From contig DIHF01000076.1 of assembly GCA_002420015.1 (NCBI GenBank), positions 1-8,422 of the forward strand: a stretch of DNA of 8,422 nt, in the 5' to 3' direction. Every line of letters begins with the position of its first letter. Positions within the stretch are counted from its first letter, which is position 1. This DNA comes from Micavibrio sp. UBA5703. Its GTDB lineage: Bacteria > Pseudomonadota > Alphaproteobacteria > Micavibrionales > Micavibrionaceae. Made by a program: the position numbers and the translations under genes. This document shows, one piece after another, positions 1 to 6,534 of this stretch. Below the pieces are notes generated by a model. It searched no databases and had not been told where the DNA came from. It saw only the letters and a list, made by a program, of their open reading frames with translations.

Positions 1-107
1 GTGTGATGACGAAGTGTGTGATTGTTATTTTAAACGACTATATAAATCCTTAATTTTCCTTCGCGTCTTTGAGCCTTTCTGTGAAATAGGGCTTGGATTT
101 CTTCTAT
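1..107. other. non-coding AT-rich stretch downstream of trmJ
   Basis: This stretch follows the trmJ stop codon on the minus strand and reaches the left edge of the window. I see no convincing reading frame and no GC-rich stem followed by a T-run that would serve as an intrinsic terminator for the trmJ transcript. The left end carries GTGTGAT twice, at 1-7 and 16-22, too little to call a repeat family. The only structured element is the degenerate TTTG-rich repeat annotated separately at 56-87. The gene on the far side is outside the window. Confidence 0.6.
56..87. repeat. degenerate 8-base-period dispersed repeat
   Basis: The plus strand reads as three consecutive 8-base units, TTCGCGTC, TTTGAGCC and TTTCTGTG, followed by AAA. 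From memory, this resembles an interspersed bacterial repeat with units like TTTGCGTC, TTTGCGCC and TTTGCGTG, found between genes in unrelated genomes. Here it lies 21 bases beyond the trmJ stop codon. The periodicity is visible directly; membership of the wider family is recalled and not checked. Only one copy occurs in the window, so dispersal within this genome is unproven. Confidence 0.4.
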
Positions 108-833
108 TCACTTCCCAATTAGCGACGAAACGACGCCGTGGAGCGTGCGGATTTCCTGATCGGTGATTCCAGCGCGCACGAAAATGTTGCGGATGTTACG
201 CTTCATGGTCGGGCGGATTTCTTCGGTGCGAAAAAACCCGCGTTGATTGAGTTCGAATTCAAGACGCGATAAAAATTCCTCGCATTTATCCTGTGTTGCC
301 GGGAAGCTGTCGCCAGTATTGAGGGTATGGCCCGGCGTTTGATCGTTTTGCGCCATCCATTCATAGGCCATAAGAAGTACGGCCTGCGCCAGATTAAAGG
401 AAGAAAAATCAGGATTACAGGGAATGGTCGCGATAGCGTGGCACAGCGCGATGTCGTCGTTGATAAGCCCCATGCGTTCCGCGCCGAAAACGATCCCGGT
501 TTTTTGATTGTTGTTTGTGTGGGTATTGATTTCGGTTGCTGCGCCGCGCGGTGTAAAAACAGGTTTTATCATATCGCGTGGGCGCGCGGTGGTGGCAACG
601 ACGAAGTGCAGATCGGCGATAGCCTCGGCCAGCGTTTGAAAAACGCGCACGGGCTGCATTCGCTCCAGCGCGCCGGCATCCATCGTTATGGCGTTTGCGC
701 TGGGCCAGCCGTCACGTGGATTGACGAGGCGCAGCTCATCCAGCCCGAAATTATGCATCGCGCGCGCCGCCGCACCGATGTTTTCCCCCATCTGGGGATC
801 GACGAGGATGATGGTTGGTTTTGTGGTGGGCAT
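108..833 (-). CDS. trmJ: tRNA 2'-O-ribose methyltransferase TrmJ
   Basis: This 241-residue protein is a SPOUT-class (TrmH superfamily) enzyme. TrmJ transfers a methyl group from S-adenosylmethionine to the 2'-hydroxyl of nucleotide 32 in the tRNA anticodon loop. Family motif 1 is seen at residues 12-30, with Asn18 and Arg24 in DPQMGENIGAAAR. Motif 2 is FGAERMGL at 116-123. Motif 3 is IPCNPDFSSFNLAQAV at 137-152, part of the trefoil-knot cofactor site. The C-terminal ~75 residues fit the helical extension typical of TrmJ. An upstream in-frame ATG at 914 would add 27 residues and lie inside gltX. I chose ATG 833 because family homology begins just after it and it sits 7 bases past the gltX stop. 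No clear Shine-Dalgarno precedes 833, so translation may be coupled to gltX. A relative acting on another tRNA position cannot be excluded, but motif 3 favours TrmJ. Confidence 0.88.
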   Translation of the reverse strand: MPTTKPTIILVDPQMGENIGAAARAMHNFGLDELRLVNPRDGWPSANAITMDAGALERMQPVRVFQTLAEAIADLHFVVATTARPRDMIKPVFTPRGAATEINTHTNNNQKTGIVFGAERMGLINDDIALCHAIATIPCNPDFSSFNLAQAVLLMAYEWMAQNDQTPGHTLNTGDSFPATQDKCEEFLSRLEFELNQRGFFRTEEIRPTMKRNIRNIFVRAGITDQEIRTLHGVVSSLIGK

Positions 834-840
834 CTGAAAA

Positions 841-2190
841 TCAGGCCGCTTTTTTGTGGCTTTGCAGGCGTTCGCGGGCTTTGTCGGGGCCGATGAGGAG
901 CAAAAGCTCGGCAAGCTCCGGCCCGTGATCCATGCCGGTCAAAGCCTGACGCAGTGGCATGAAAAGCTCTTTGCCTTTGCGGCCGGTCTTTTCCTTGACG
1001 GCGGCGGTCCACTGGCTCCAGGTCTGGGCGCTCCAGGGTGGCGGAGGGAGCAGCGCGGCGGCCTGCTCGATAAAAGCCGGATCGTTGATAACCGAATTAA
1101 CCGGGCCTTTGGCGACGCTCCACCAGTCTTTGATATCGGCGAGTTTCTGGATGTTGGCGCGTGCAACATTCCAGAATTCCTCATCCAGATTTTCAAGCCC
1201 CATGCGCGCCAGCCGCACATTTATTTTTTCAAACGGCGTGGCGTGCAGGATTTTGGCGTTAAGGCGGAAGATTTCCTCCGGGTCGAATTTTGGCGTGCTG
1301 CGCGAGAATTTTGAAAAGTCGAAATTTTTGATGAGCGGCGCGGCGTCAACAAAAGGTTCTATGGGATCGGCGGTGCCGAGGCGCGCCAGAAGGCTGACGA
1401 CGGACATCGGCTCCAGCCCTTCGTTTTCGCGCAGGTCGCGGATGCTCATGGAGCCGAGGCGTTTGGAGAGCTTGCCGCCTTCGGCATCCGATATCAGCGG
1501 CAGGTGGACGAATTCCGGCGGTGTTGCGCCCAGCGCCGCGAACATCTGGATATGCGTTGCGGTGTTCGATACATGGTCCTCACCGCGCACGACATGGGTA
1601 ATGTCATAGTCGATATCGTCGATGACCGAACAAAGGTGATAAAGCGGCGATCCGTCCTCGCGGATCAGGACGGGGTCGGACATGTCCGCGCCGTTGAACT
1701 TCACTTCGCCACGGATCAGGTCGTTCCATTCGATCGGCGTGTGTTCGAGCTTGAAACGCCAGTGGGGCAGGCGGCCTTCGTCTTCGTAGGCTTTCTTTTC
1801 GGCAGGCGTCAGTTTGAGCGCGGCGCGGTCGTAGATCGGCGGCTTGCCGCCGGAGAGCTGGACCTTTCGCTTAAGAGACAATTCTTCAGCCGTTTCATAG
1901 CAGGCATAAAGGCGGCCCTCGGCTTTGAGTTTTTCGATGCATTCGCTGTAGCGCTTCAGGCGGTCGCGCTGGCGCGTTTTTTCATCCCACGACACGCCCA
2001 GCCAGACGAGCGAAGATTCAATATCTTCCTCAAATTCTGTTTTCGAGCGTTCAAGGTCGGTGTCGTCGATGCGCAGCAGAAAATGCCCACCCTTCGAGCG
2101 CGCAAACAGCCAAGTGATAAGCGCAGTACGCGCATTGCCTACATGTAAAAAGCCGGTGGGTGAGGGGGCAAATCTTACTCTTACGGTCAT
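841..2190 (-). CDS. gltX: glutamate--tRNA ligase (GluRS, short type)
   Basis: This 449-residue class I aminoacyl-tRNA synthetase attaches glutamate to tRNA in the cytoplasm. The HIGH-type ATP site is HVGN at residues 16-19, within FAPSPTGFLHVGNARTA. The KMSKS-type loop is KLSKR at 240-244. The Rossmann core runs from about 1 to 310, followed by a short helical anticodon-binding part. The four-residue zinc site of some GluRSs is not apparent near residue 97. The C-terminal anticodon-binding part is present, so this is not the truncated GluQ-RS modification enzyme. The LARLGTADPIEP stretch after the KLSKR loop and the modest length resemble the second GluRS copy seen in many Alphaproteobacteria; this is recalled, not aligned. 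Some duplicated GluRSs charge tRNA-Gln for later amidation by GatCAB, so substrate preference is uncertain. The start at 2190 is supported by AGGAAG 8 bases upstream. It follows nadE after 53 bases and precedes trmJ by 7. Confidence 0.93.
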   Translation of the reverse strand: MTVRVRFAPSPTGFLHVGNARTALITWLFARSKGGHFLLRIDDTDLERSKTEFEEDIESSLVWLGVSWDEKTRQRDRLKRYSECIEKLKAEGRLYACYETAEELSLKRKVQLSGGKPPIYDRAALKLTPAEKKAYEDEGRLPHWRFKLEHTPIEWNDLIRGEVKFNGADMSDPVLIREDGSPLYHLCSVIDDIDYDITHVVRGEDHVSNTATHIQMFAALGATPPEFVHLPLISDAEGGKLSKRLGSMSIRDLRENEGLEPMSVVSLLARLGTADPIEPFVDAAPLIKNFDFSKFSRSTPKFDPEEIFRLNAKILHATPFEKINVRLARMGLENLDEEFWNVARANIQKLADIKDWWSVAKGPVNSVINDPAFIEQAAALLPPPPWSAQTWSQWTAAVKEKTGRKGKELFMPLRQALTGMDHGPELAELLLLIGPDKARERLQSHKKAA

Positions 2191-2198
2191 TCTGGTCG

Positions 2199-2204
2199 CT
2201 TCCT
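2199..2204 (-). promoter_or_regulatory. ribosome binding site of gltX
   Basis: The minus strand reads AGGAAG here, 8 bases before the ATG at 2190. It lies in the 53-base gap after nadE and supports independent initiation of gltX rather than pure read-through coupling. A TAAAAT sequence just upstream is too close to the start and lacks a good -35 partner, so no promoter is called. Confidence 0.6.
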
Positions 2205-2243
2205 ATTTTATCACTCTGGATGGCACTATTGGTAAGGCCTTTG

Positions 2244-3863
2244 TCATTGTTTTTCAACGATATTTACAAAATGGTTGGTTATGGGGTAGCGGCGGTCGCG
2301 GCCAAAGGCGCGGGAGGTGATTTTGATGCCCGGCGGGGACTGGCGGCGCTTGTATTCGGCGCGCTCCAGCATTTTCCACACTTTCTGGACGGTTTCACGG
2401 GGGTGGCCGCGCTGGGCGATGTCTGCAACGCCCATATCCATTTCGATCAGGCAGGCGAGAATATCGTCCAGAGTTTCATAGGGCGGCAGGGTGTCCTGAT
2501 CGGTCTGGTTGTCTTTTAATTCGGCTGTGGGGGCTTTGGTGATGACGCGTTCGGGTATGACGCGGCCAAGCCCGTTGCGCCAGCGTGAAAGAGCGTAGAC
2601 CTGGGTTTTGTAGACATCTTTCAGGACATTGAATCCGCCGCACATATCGCCATAAAGGGTGGCGTAGCCCGTGGCCATTTCCGACTTGTTGCCGGTTGAA
2701 AGAACCATTTTTCCCGTGGCGTTGGACAGGGCCATGAGAATAACGCCGCGTGCGCGGGACTGGATGTTTTCAAATGTGAGGGAAGAATCCTTGTAATCCT
2801 TCATGATGTCGTTGAAGGGCTGGATGGCGGACTCTATGGGGATGGTATCGAGCCGCACGCCGAGAATTTTCGCTTGTTCTTCCGCATCTTCAAGGCTGTC
2901 TTTTGATGTGTAGCGGGAGGGCATCATCACGCAATGGACGCGTTCTGCGCCCAGCGCATCGACGGCGATGGCGGCGGAGAGGGCGCTGTCGATCCCGCCC
3001 GAGAGGCCCAGAAGTATGCCGGGAAATCCGTTCTTTTCGATGTAATCGCGCAGGCCGAGTTTCAGGGCATCGTATATATTCTTGTTGTCATCATGGACAT
3101 GGCCAGATCCCTCCACTCCCTTCGGTCGGTCGGGATGACAGTGCAATAAAGTGTCTTCTTCAAAACTTTTTGCTCTGGCGATAAGATTTCCTTTTTCATC
3201 AAGAACGAAGGAGCCACCATCGAAAACAAGCTCGTCCTGTCCGCCGATTTGATTGACGTAGAGCAAGGGCAAGCCGGTTTCCTGCAAGCGGGTTTGCGCC
3301 AGTTGCAGGCGGGCGTTACCCTTTTTGGAATCGAACGGGCTGGCGTTGACGACGAGAAGAAAATCGGCACCCTGTTTTTTCAGATAGCGTGCCGCGTCCG
3401 GGCTCCACATGTCCTCGCAGATGATGATGCCGAGATTAAACCCTTTGAACGGGACGGGCTCGGGCAGAGGGCCGGGCATGAAAACGCGGCGCTCGTCGAA
3501 AACCCCGTAGTTCGGCAGATCCCGCTTGGTGCGCGTGGCCAGTATTTTTCCTTTATGGATCAGATGCACGGCGTTGTAAGTCTTTCCGTCGTTGCGCCAC
3601 GGAGCAGGCAGGAGCAGGGCGGATTCATAACTGGCGCTTTCGGCGACGATTTCGCCCACGGCTTTTTCGACGCTGTCCATGAAGAAGGGTTTCAGTACCA
3701 GATCTTCGGGCGGGTAACCGCAAAGCGCCATTTCGGGGAATGCGATCAGGTCCGTATGCGCCGGGGCGTTTTTCCACGCGCTGCGAATTTTATTCAGGTT
3801 GTACGAAATGTCCCCGACGATCGGGTTGATCTGGGCCAGCGCGATATGAATCGTATCGGTCAT
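2244..3863 (-). CDS. nadE: glutamine-dependent NAD+ synthetase
   Basis: This 539-residue two-domain enzyme amidates nicotinic acid adenine dinucleotide to NAD+ using ATP, with ammonia released from glutamine, the last step of NAD synthesis. Residues 1 to ~235 form a nitrilase-type glutaminase with the Glu-Lys-Cys triad visible as Glu44 (FPEMALCGY), Lys113 (KRDLPNYGVFDE) and Cys149 (IIICEDMW). Residues ~262-539 form the N-type ATP pyrophosphatase domain, with the P-loop SGGIDS at 288-293, PSRYTS at 315-320 and STGNKSE at 389-395. Both active sites look intact. Residues 241-253 at the domain junction are encoded by a palindromic repeat inserted in frame (separate entry) and do not resemble normal NadE sequence. 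The start codon is 1 base after the aroG stop (TGA-A-ATG), with GGAG 4 bases upstream inside the end of aroG, so translation is probably coupled. Confidence 0.95.
   Translation of the reverse strand: MTDTIHIALAQINPIVGDISYNLNKIRSAWKNAPAHTDLIAFPEMALCGYPPEDLVLKPFFMDSVEKAVGEIVAESASYESALLLPAPWRNDGKTYNAVHLIHKGKILATRTKRDLPNYGVFDERRVFMPGPLPEPVPFKGFNLGIIICEDMWSPDAARYLKKQGADFLLVVNASPFDSKKGNARLQLAQTRLQETGLPLLYVNQIGGQDELVFDGGSFVLDEKGNLIARAKSFEEDTLLHCHPDRPKGVEGSGHVHDDNKNIYDALKLGLRDYIEKNGFPGILLGLSGGIDSALSAAIAVDALGAERVHCVMMPSRYTSKDSLEDAEEQAKILGVRLDTIPIESAIQPFNDIMKDYKDSSLTFENIQSRARGVILMALSNATGKMVLSTGNKSEMATGYATLYGDMCGGFNVLKDVYKTQVYALSRWRNGLGRVIPERVITKAPTAELKDNQTDQDTLPPYETLDDILACLIEMDMGVADIAQRGHPRETVQKVWKMLERAEYKRRQSPPGIKITSRAFGRDRRYPITNHFVNIVEKQ
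3104..3143. repeat. palindromic repeat inserted in nadE
   Basis: The plus strand holds an imperfect inverted repeat: ATCCC at 3107-3111 is matched by GGGAT at 3132-3136, with a partly complementary C/T- and G-rich middle between them. On the minus strand it begins CACTGTCATCCCGACC and ends GGAGGGATCTGG. From memory, short interspersed palindromes of this GTCATCCCGACC...GGAGGGATCT form occur in many bacterial genomes. Read on the coding strand it encodes HCHPDRPKGVEGS, residues 241-253 of NadE, in frame and without a stop. On the opposite strand it yields the SLHSLRSVGMT-like peptides seen in spurious gene calls over such repeats. The position between the glutaminase and synthetase domains is where an insertion should be best tolerated. 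Exact boundaries and target-site duplication cannot be fixed from one copy. Confidence 0.65.
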
Positions 3864-3864
3864 T

Positions 3865-5268
3865 TCACTCCGCCGCAGCGGCGGCTACGGGCTGTGATTT
3901 CGAATTTTTTCGCAAAGCTTTTAACTCGTCCGCGATCAGGAACGCCAGTTCGAGCGACTGGCTGGCGTTGAGGCGCGGGTCGCAGGCCGTATGGTAACGG
4001 CTCGATAAATCCTCATCGCCGATTTCCTGCGAGCCGCCAACGCATTCGGTGACGTTCTGGCCGGTCATTTCAAAATGAACACCGCCGGGGTGCGTGCCTT
4101 CGGTGCGGTGTGCGGCGAAAAAGCCTTTCATTTCTCCCAGAATGTTGTCGAAGCGGCGCGTTTTGTAGCCGCTGGAGGATTTCACCGTATTGCCGTGCAT
4201 CGGGTCGCATGACCAGACGACGCTGCGGCCTTCTTTCTTCACGGCACGCAGCAGCGGCGGCAAAGATTTTTCAACCTTGTCGTGGCCCATGCGGGCGATC
4301 AGCGTCAGGCGTCCGGGGATGTTATCCGGGTTTAGAATGTCAATCAGGCGCAGGAGTTGATCTGCACCAATATCCGGCGAGCATTTGAGGCCCAGCGGGT
4401 TTTTGATGCCGCGCAGAAACTCGACCTGCGCGTGATCTTCCTGATGCGTACGTGCCCCGATCCACAACAGATGCGCGGAGGTGTCGTACCAGTCGCCCGT
4501 TAAACTGTCGGTGCGGGTCATGGCCTGCTCATAGGGCAGGAGCAGCGCTTCATGCGAAGTGTAAAAGCTGGTCTCGCGTATGGACGGGACCGTCTCGCCT
4601 GTCACGCCGCAAGCGGCCATGAAGGACAGGGCCTCCTCGATCCGGTTGGCCATGTCTTCATAGCGTTCTTTCAAAGGGCTGTCGGCCACAAAGCCGAGGT
4701 TCCAGCCATGGACGCGGTGCAGATCGGCGTAACCGCCATGTGCGAAGGCGCGCAAAAGGTTGAGCGTCGCGGCGGCCTGATGGTAGGCCATCATCATGCG
4801 CTGCGGGTCCGGCTCGCGCGCTTCGGGCGTAAAGTCGAGGCCGTTGATGTTATCGCCCCTGTAGCAGGGCAGCGTGACGCCGCCTTGCGTTTCGGTATCG
4901 CTGGAGCGCGGCTTGGCGAATTGCCCCGCCATGCGCCCGACCTTGATGACCGGAACCGAGCCGGCATAGGTAAGAACCACCGACATTTGCAGGATGACCT
5001 GAAACGTGTCGCGAATTTTATTGGCGCTGAATTCAGCAAAGCTTTCGGCGCAATCGCCCCCCTGAAGCACAAAGGCTTCGCCTTTGGATGCCTTCCCAAG
5101 GCTTTCCAAGAGGTTGCGGGCTTCCCCGGCAAAAACCAGCGGCGGCTGCTTGGCCAGCGCCGTTTCGACCGATTTAAGGGCCGTTTGGTCCCTATAGACG
5201 GGTTGCTGGAGGATTGGCTTTGCGCGCCAGCTATCCGGAGCCCATGTTTCCTTGCCGATTTTGCCCAT
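3865..5268 (-). CDS. aroG: class II DAHP synthase (3-deoxy-7-phosphoheptulonate synthase)
   Basis: This 467-residue TIM-barrel enzyme condenses phosphoenolpyruvate with erythrose 4-phosphate to give DAHP, the committed step of the shikimate pathway to aromatic compounds. It belongs to the class II (plant-type) family. The four expected metal ligands are visible: Cys73 in QGGDCAESF, His358 in DPMHGNT, Glu400 in HFEMTGQ and Asp430 in ACDPRLN. Their spacing matches the Mycobacterium tuberculosis enzyme as I recall it. The substrate motif GRMAGQFAKPRS is at 111-122. The length is usual for the family, and the Ala-rich C-terminus is unremarkable. The start at 5268 is the first ATG giving family-like N-terminal sequence (TWAPDSWR). 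AGGG lies about 12 bases upstream, a rather long spacing. It heads the minus-strand unit and its stop is 1 base from the nadE start. The symbol follows mycobacterial usage; class II genes are named inconsistently. Confidence 0.94.
   Translation of the reverse strand: MGKIGKETWAPDSWRAKPILQQPVYRDQTALKSVETALAKQPPLVFAGEARNLLESLGKASKGEAFVLQGGDCAESFAEFSANKIRDTFQVILQMSVVLTYAGSVPVIKVGRMAGQFAKPRSSDTETQGGVTLPCYRGDNINGLDFTPEAREPDPQRMMMAYHQAAATLNLLRAFAHGGYADLHRVHGWNLGFVADSPLKERYEDMANRIEEALSFMAACGVTGETVPSIRETSFYTSHEALLLPYEQAMTRTDSLTGDWYDTSAHLLWIGARTHQEDHAQVEFLRGIKNPLGLKCSPDIGADQLLRLIDILNPDNIPGRLTLIARMGHDKVEKSLPPLLRAVKKEGRSVVWSCDPMHGNTVKSSSGYKTRRFDNILGEMKGFFAAHRTEGTHPGGVHFEMTGQNVTECVGGSQEIGDEDLSSRYHTACDPRLNASQSLELAFLIADELKALRKNSKSQPVAAAAAE
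3868..3871 (-). promoter_or_regulatory. ribosome binding site of nadE inside aroG end
   Basis: The minus strand reads GGAG directly before the aroG TGA, 4 bases from the nadE ATG. The aroG stop lies between this site and the nadE start, so a ribosome finishing aroG would cover it. This arrangement is typical of termination-reinitiation coupling. Confidence 0.5.
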
Positions 5269-5415
5269 TTTATTGAGTTTCCCTGTCGTTAACCCTTTAA
5301 GCTTAAAATGGTAATGTTATGCCTGAAATAACAGGGATTTTCCAACCCTATCTGTACTTGGGGGGCGAAAAACATTAGATTGTAGGCATCTAGCCGATTT
5401 CAAGGCAGTTTTTAT
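5269..5415. promoter_or_regulatory. divergent intergenic region, aroG / HD phosphodiesterase gene
   Basis: This 147-base AT-richer spacer must hold the promoters of the minus-strand aroG unit and of the plus-strand HD gene, since no other gap lies upstream of either. I could not find a convincing -35/-10 pair on either strand; TTAGAT and TAGATT near 5375-5381 are only weak -10-like matches. Symmetrical elements are present: a perfect 12-base palindrome at 5296-5307, CCTG-6-CAGG at 5322-5335, and TAGAT-7-ATCTA at 5376-5392. Any of these could bind a regulator, but none matches an operator I can name. The HD gene has only a weak AAGG about 10 bases before its ATG. Confidence 0.55.
5296..5307. 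repeat. perfect 12-base palindrome TTTAAGCTTAAA
   Basis: The sequence TTTAAGCTTAAA is its own reverse complement and lies 28 bases upstream of the aroG start codon on the minus strand. Its place between two divergent genes makes it a candidate operator or a site overlapping the aroG promoter. AT-rich palindromes of this size can also occur by chance, and I recognise no specific regulator. Confidence 0.4.
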
Positions 5416-6534
5416 ATGAATTATTTAAAAGCGATCAACAATTTTAAGGGTGTCATCTCCACGCTGGCGCCGGACCCGTCCTGGACGACTTCGGAGGCCG
5501 TCGAGCGCGCCCGTGCCGACGTCGCCGAGCATCTGGATGAGGATATCGCCGCTCTGGCCCAAGAGGCGGAGTTCATGTTTTCGACCGATGTCGAGGTCAA
5601 GAGCCACACGCGCCAGATGGTCGATTTGCTGCGCCGCTGGCATGTTGCCCCAAGGCGGCCGACCTTGGCCGCCATTGTTTGCACGGCTGTCGATCATTTT
5701 GGCTTAAGGGAGCGCGAGGATTTGGTGCGCGCCGCATTGATGGCCGGCGTTCTGGGTGAGGTAAAAAATACGCTCGCCTATCACAACAACATGCACTACC
5801 GGATTGTTCTGTTGCAGATCATTTGCCTGATCGTGCGCCACAACAATATTTACGCCGATACGTCCAACGCGTTTGATGCCGAGCAGATTGCCATGCTGAT
5901 GATTGCGGCCTGCATTCACGATCTCGGGCATGACGGGCAGGGCAATATTGTGAACGACTCGCATATTTCCGGAAGGCTTGAAAAGCGTGCTTTCCAGCTG
6001 GCAAGGCCGTATCTGATCGCCGCAGGTTACAGTAACGAGGGCAGGTTATCCGATCTCAAGACGATGATTTTGTGCACCGACGTTTCGCCGCTCTACGATC
6101 CGCGCAACCCGGCCGCCCAGATGAAGGCGGCGTACAAGTATCATTTTCAGGGCGGCAAGGGAAATCCGCTGCCGTATCTGGGGCGCGGGCTGGAATCCCT
6201 GGCGAACAGGCCGGATATAGCCTTGATGGGGCTGGTTTTGCATGAGGCCGATATCGCGGCTTCGGCGGGGCTTGATTATAGCGTGACGAAATTCGAGACG
6301 CGGCTTTACCGCGACGAAATCGCGCAGCAGGAGGCCGGACCGCAAAATGTTCTGGATTTTCTGGATGAGGTTTGCCAGCGGCAGATGCTCTCGGGCGCGG
6401 GGCAGAAGCTCTATGGAGCCAATCTTGCGCGGATATGCGCGCTGGCGGAGGACGGCGTGAAAAACGGCAACAAGCCTTTTACGCGGCCAGAGGATTCCGA
6501 ATTTCTTTCAAGCGCCCGGAAACAAAATCAGTAA
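5416..6534 (+). CDS. HD-domain phosphohydrolase, class I cyclic-nucleotide PDE-like
   Basis: This 372-residue protein contains an HD metal-dependent phosphohydrolase domain from about residue 118 to 345. It carries HNNMH at 123-127, HDLGHDGQGN at 168-177, ILCTDVS at 218-224 and HEADIA at 276-281. These are the positions and spellings, in order, of the eukaryotic class I cyclic-nucleotide phosphodiesterase core: HNxxH, HDxxHxGxxN, ILATDM and HxADIS. The second motif fits the PDE signature pattern as I recall it. By analogy His123 would be the proton donor, and His127, His168, Asp169 and Asp279 the metal ligands. The expected reaction is hydrolysis of cAMP or cGMP to the 5'-monophosphate; substrate is inferred, not shown. 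Residues 1-115 match no domain I know. No signal peptide or membrane segment is evident, so it is probably cytoplasmic. It stands alone on the plus strand, has a weak ribosome site, and its last 56 bases overlap lpxK antisense. A general HD hydrolase remains possible. Confidence 0.8.
   Translation: MNYLKAINNFKGVISTLAPDPSWTTSEAVERARADVAEHLDEDIAALAQEAEFMFSTDVEVKSHTRQMVDLLRRWHVAPRRPTLAAIVCTAVDHFGLREREDLVRAALMAGVLGEVKNTLAYHNNMHYRIVLLQIICLIVRHNNIYADTSNAFDAEQIAMLMIAACIHDLGHDGQGNIVNDSHISGRLEKRAFQLARPYLIAAGYSNEGRLSDLKTMILCTDVSPLYDPRNPAAQMKAAYKYHFQGGKGNPLPYLGRGLESLANRPDIALMGLVLHEADIAASAGLDYSVTKFETRLYRDEIAQQEAGPQNVLDFLDEVCQRQMLSGAGQKLYGANLARICALAEDGVKNGNKPFTRPEDSEFLSSARKQNQ

Noticed and set aside
1..22. 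GTGTGAT direct repeat at the left edge
   Set aside because: Only 7 bases, two copies, in low-complexity GT-rich sequence cut by the window edge.
834..914. A longer trmJ start at 914, adding 27 residues
   Set aside because: The added residues lie antiparallel to nothing but within the gltX 3' end in another frame, do not look like TrmJ, and family homology begins only after the ATG at 833.
327..2148. Plus-strand open frames opposite trmJ and gltX (327-896, 856-1314, 959-1609, 1504-2148)
   Set aside because: They mirror well-recognised minus-strand genes, have no recognisable domains and no good ribosome sites.
2234..2241. AAGGCCTT palindrome after nadE
   Set aside because: Eight bases with no loop or T-run; expected by chance and not a terminator.
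2205..2243. Possible promoter in the nadE-gltX gap (TTACCA, 17 bases, GATAAA on the minus strand)
   Set aside because: Both boxes are weak and the -10 nearly abuts the gltX ribosome site, leaving almost no leader.
2903..3184. Two plus-strand frames crossing the nadE repeat
   Set aside because: They are shadows of nadE; their SLHSLRSVGMT-like endings come from the palindromic repeat itself.
4552..5292. 246-codon plus-strand frame opposite aroG
   Set aside because: It is a shadow of the conserved DAHP synthase frame, whose metal ligands are all in place; the opposite strand shows no protein motif.
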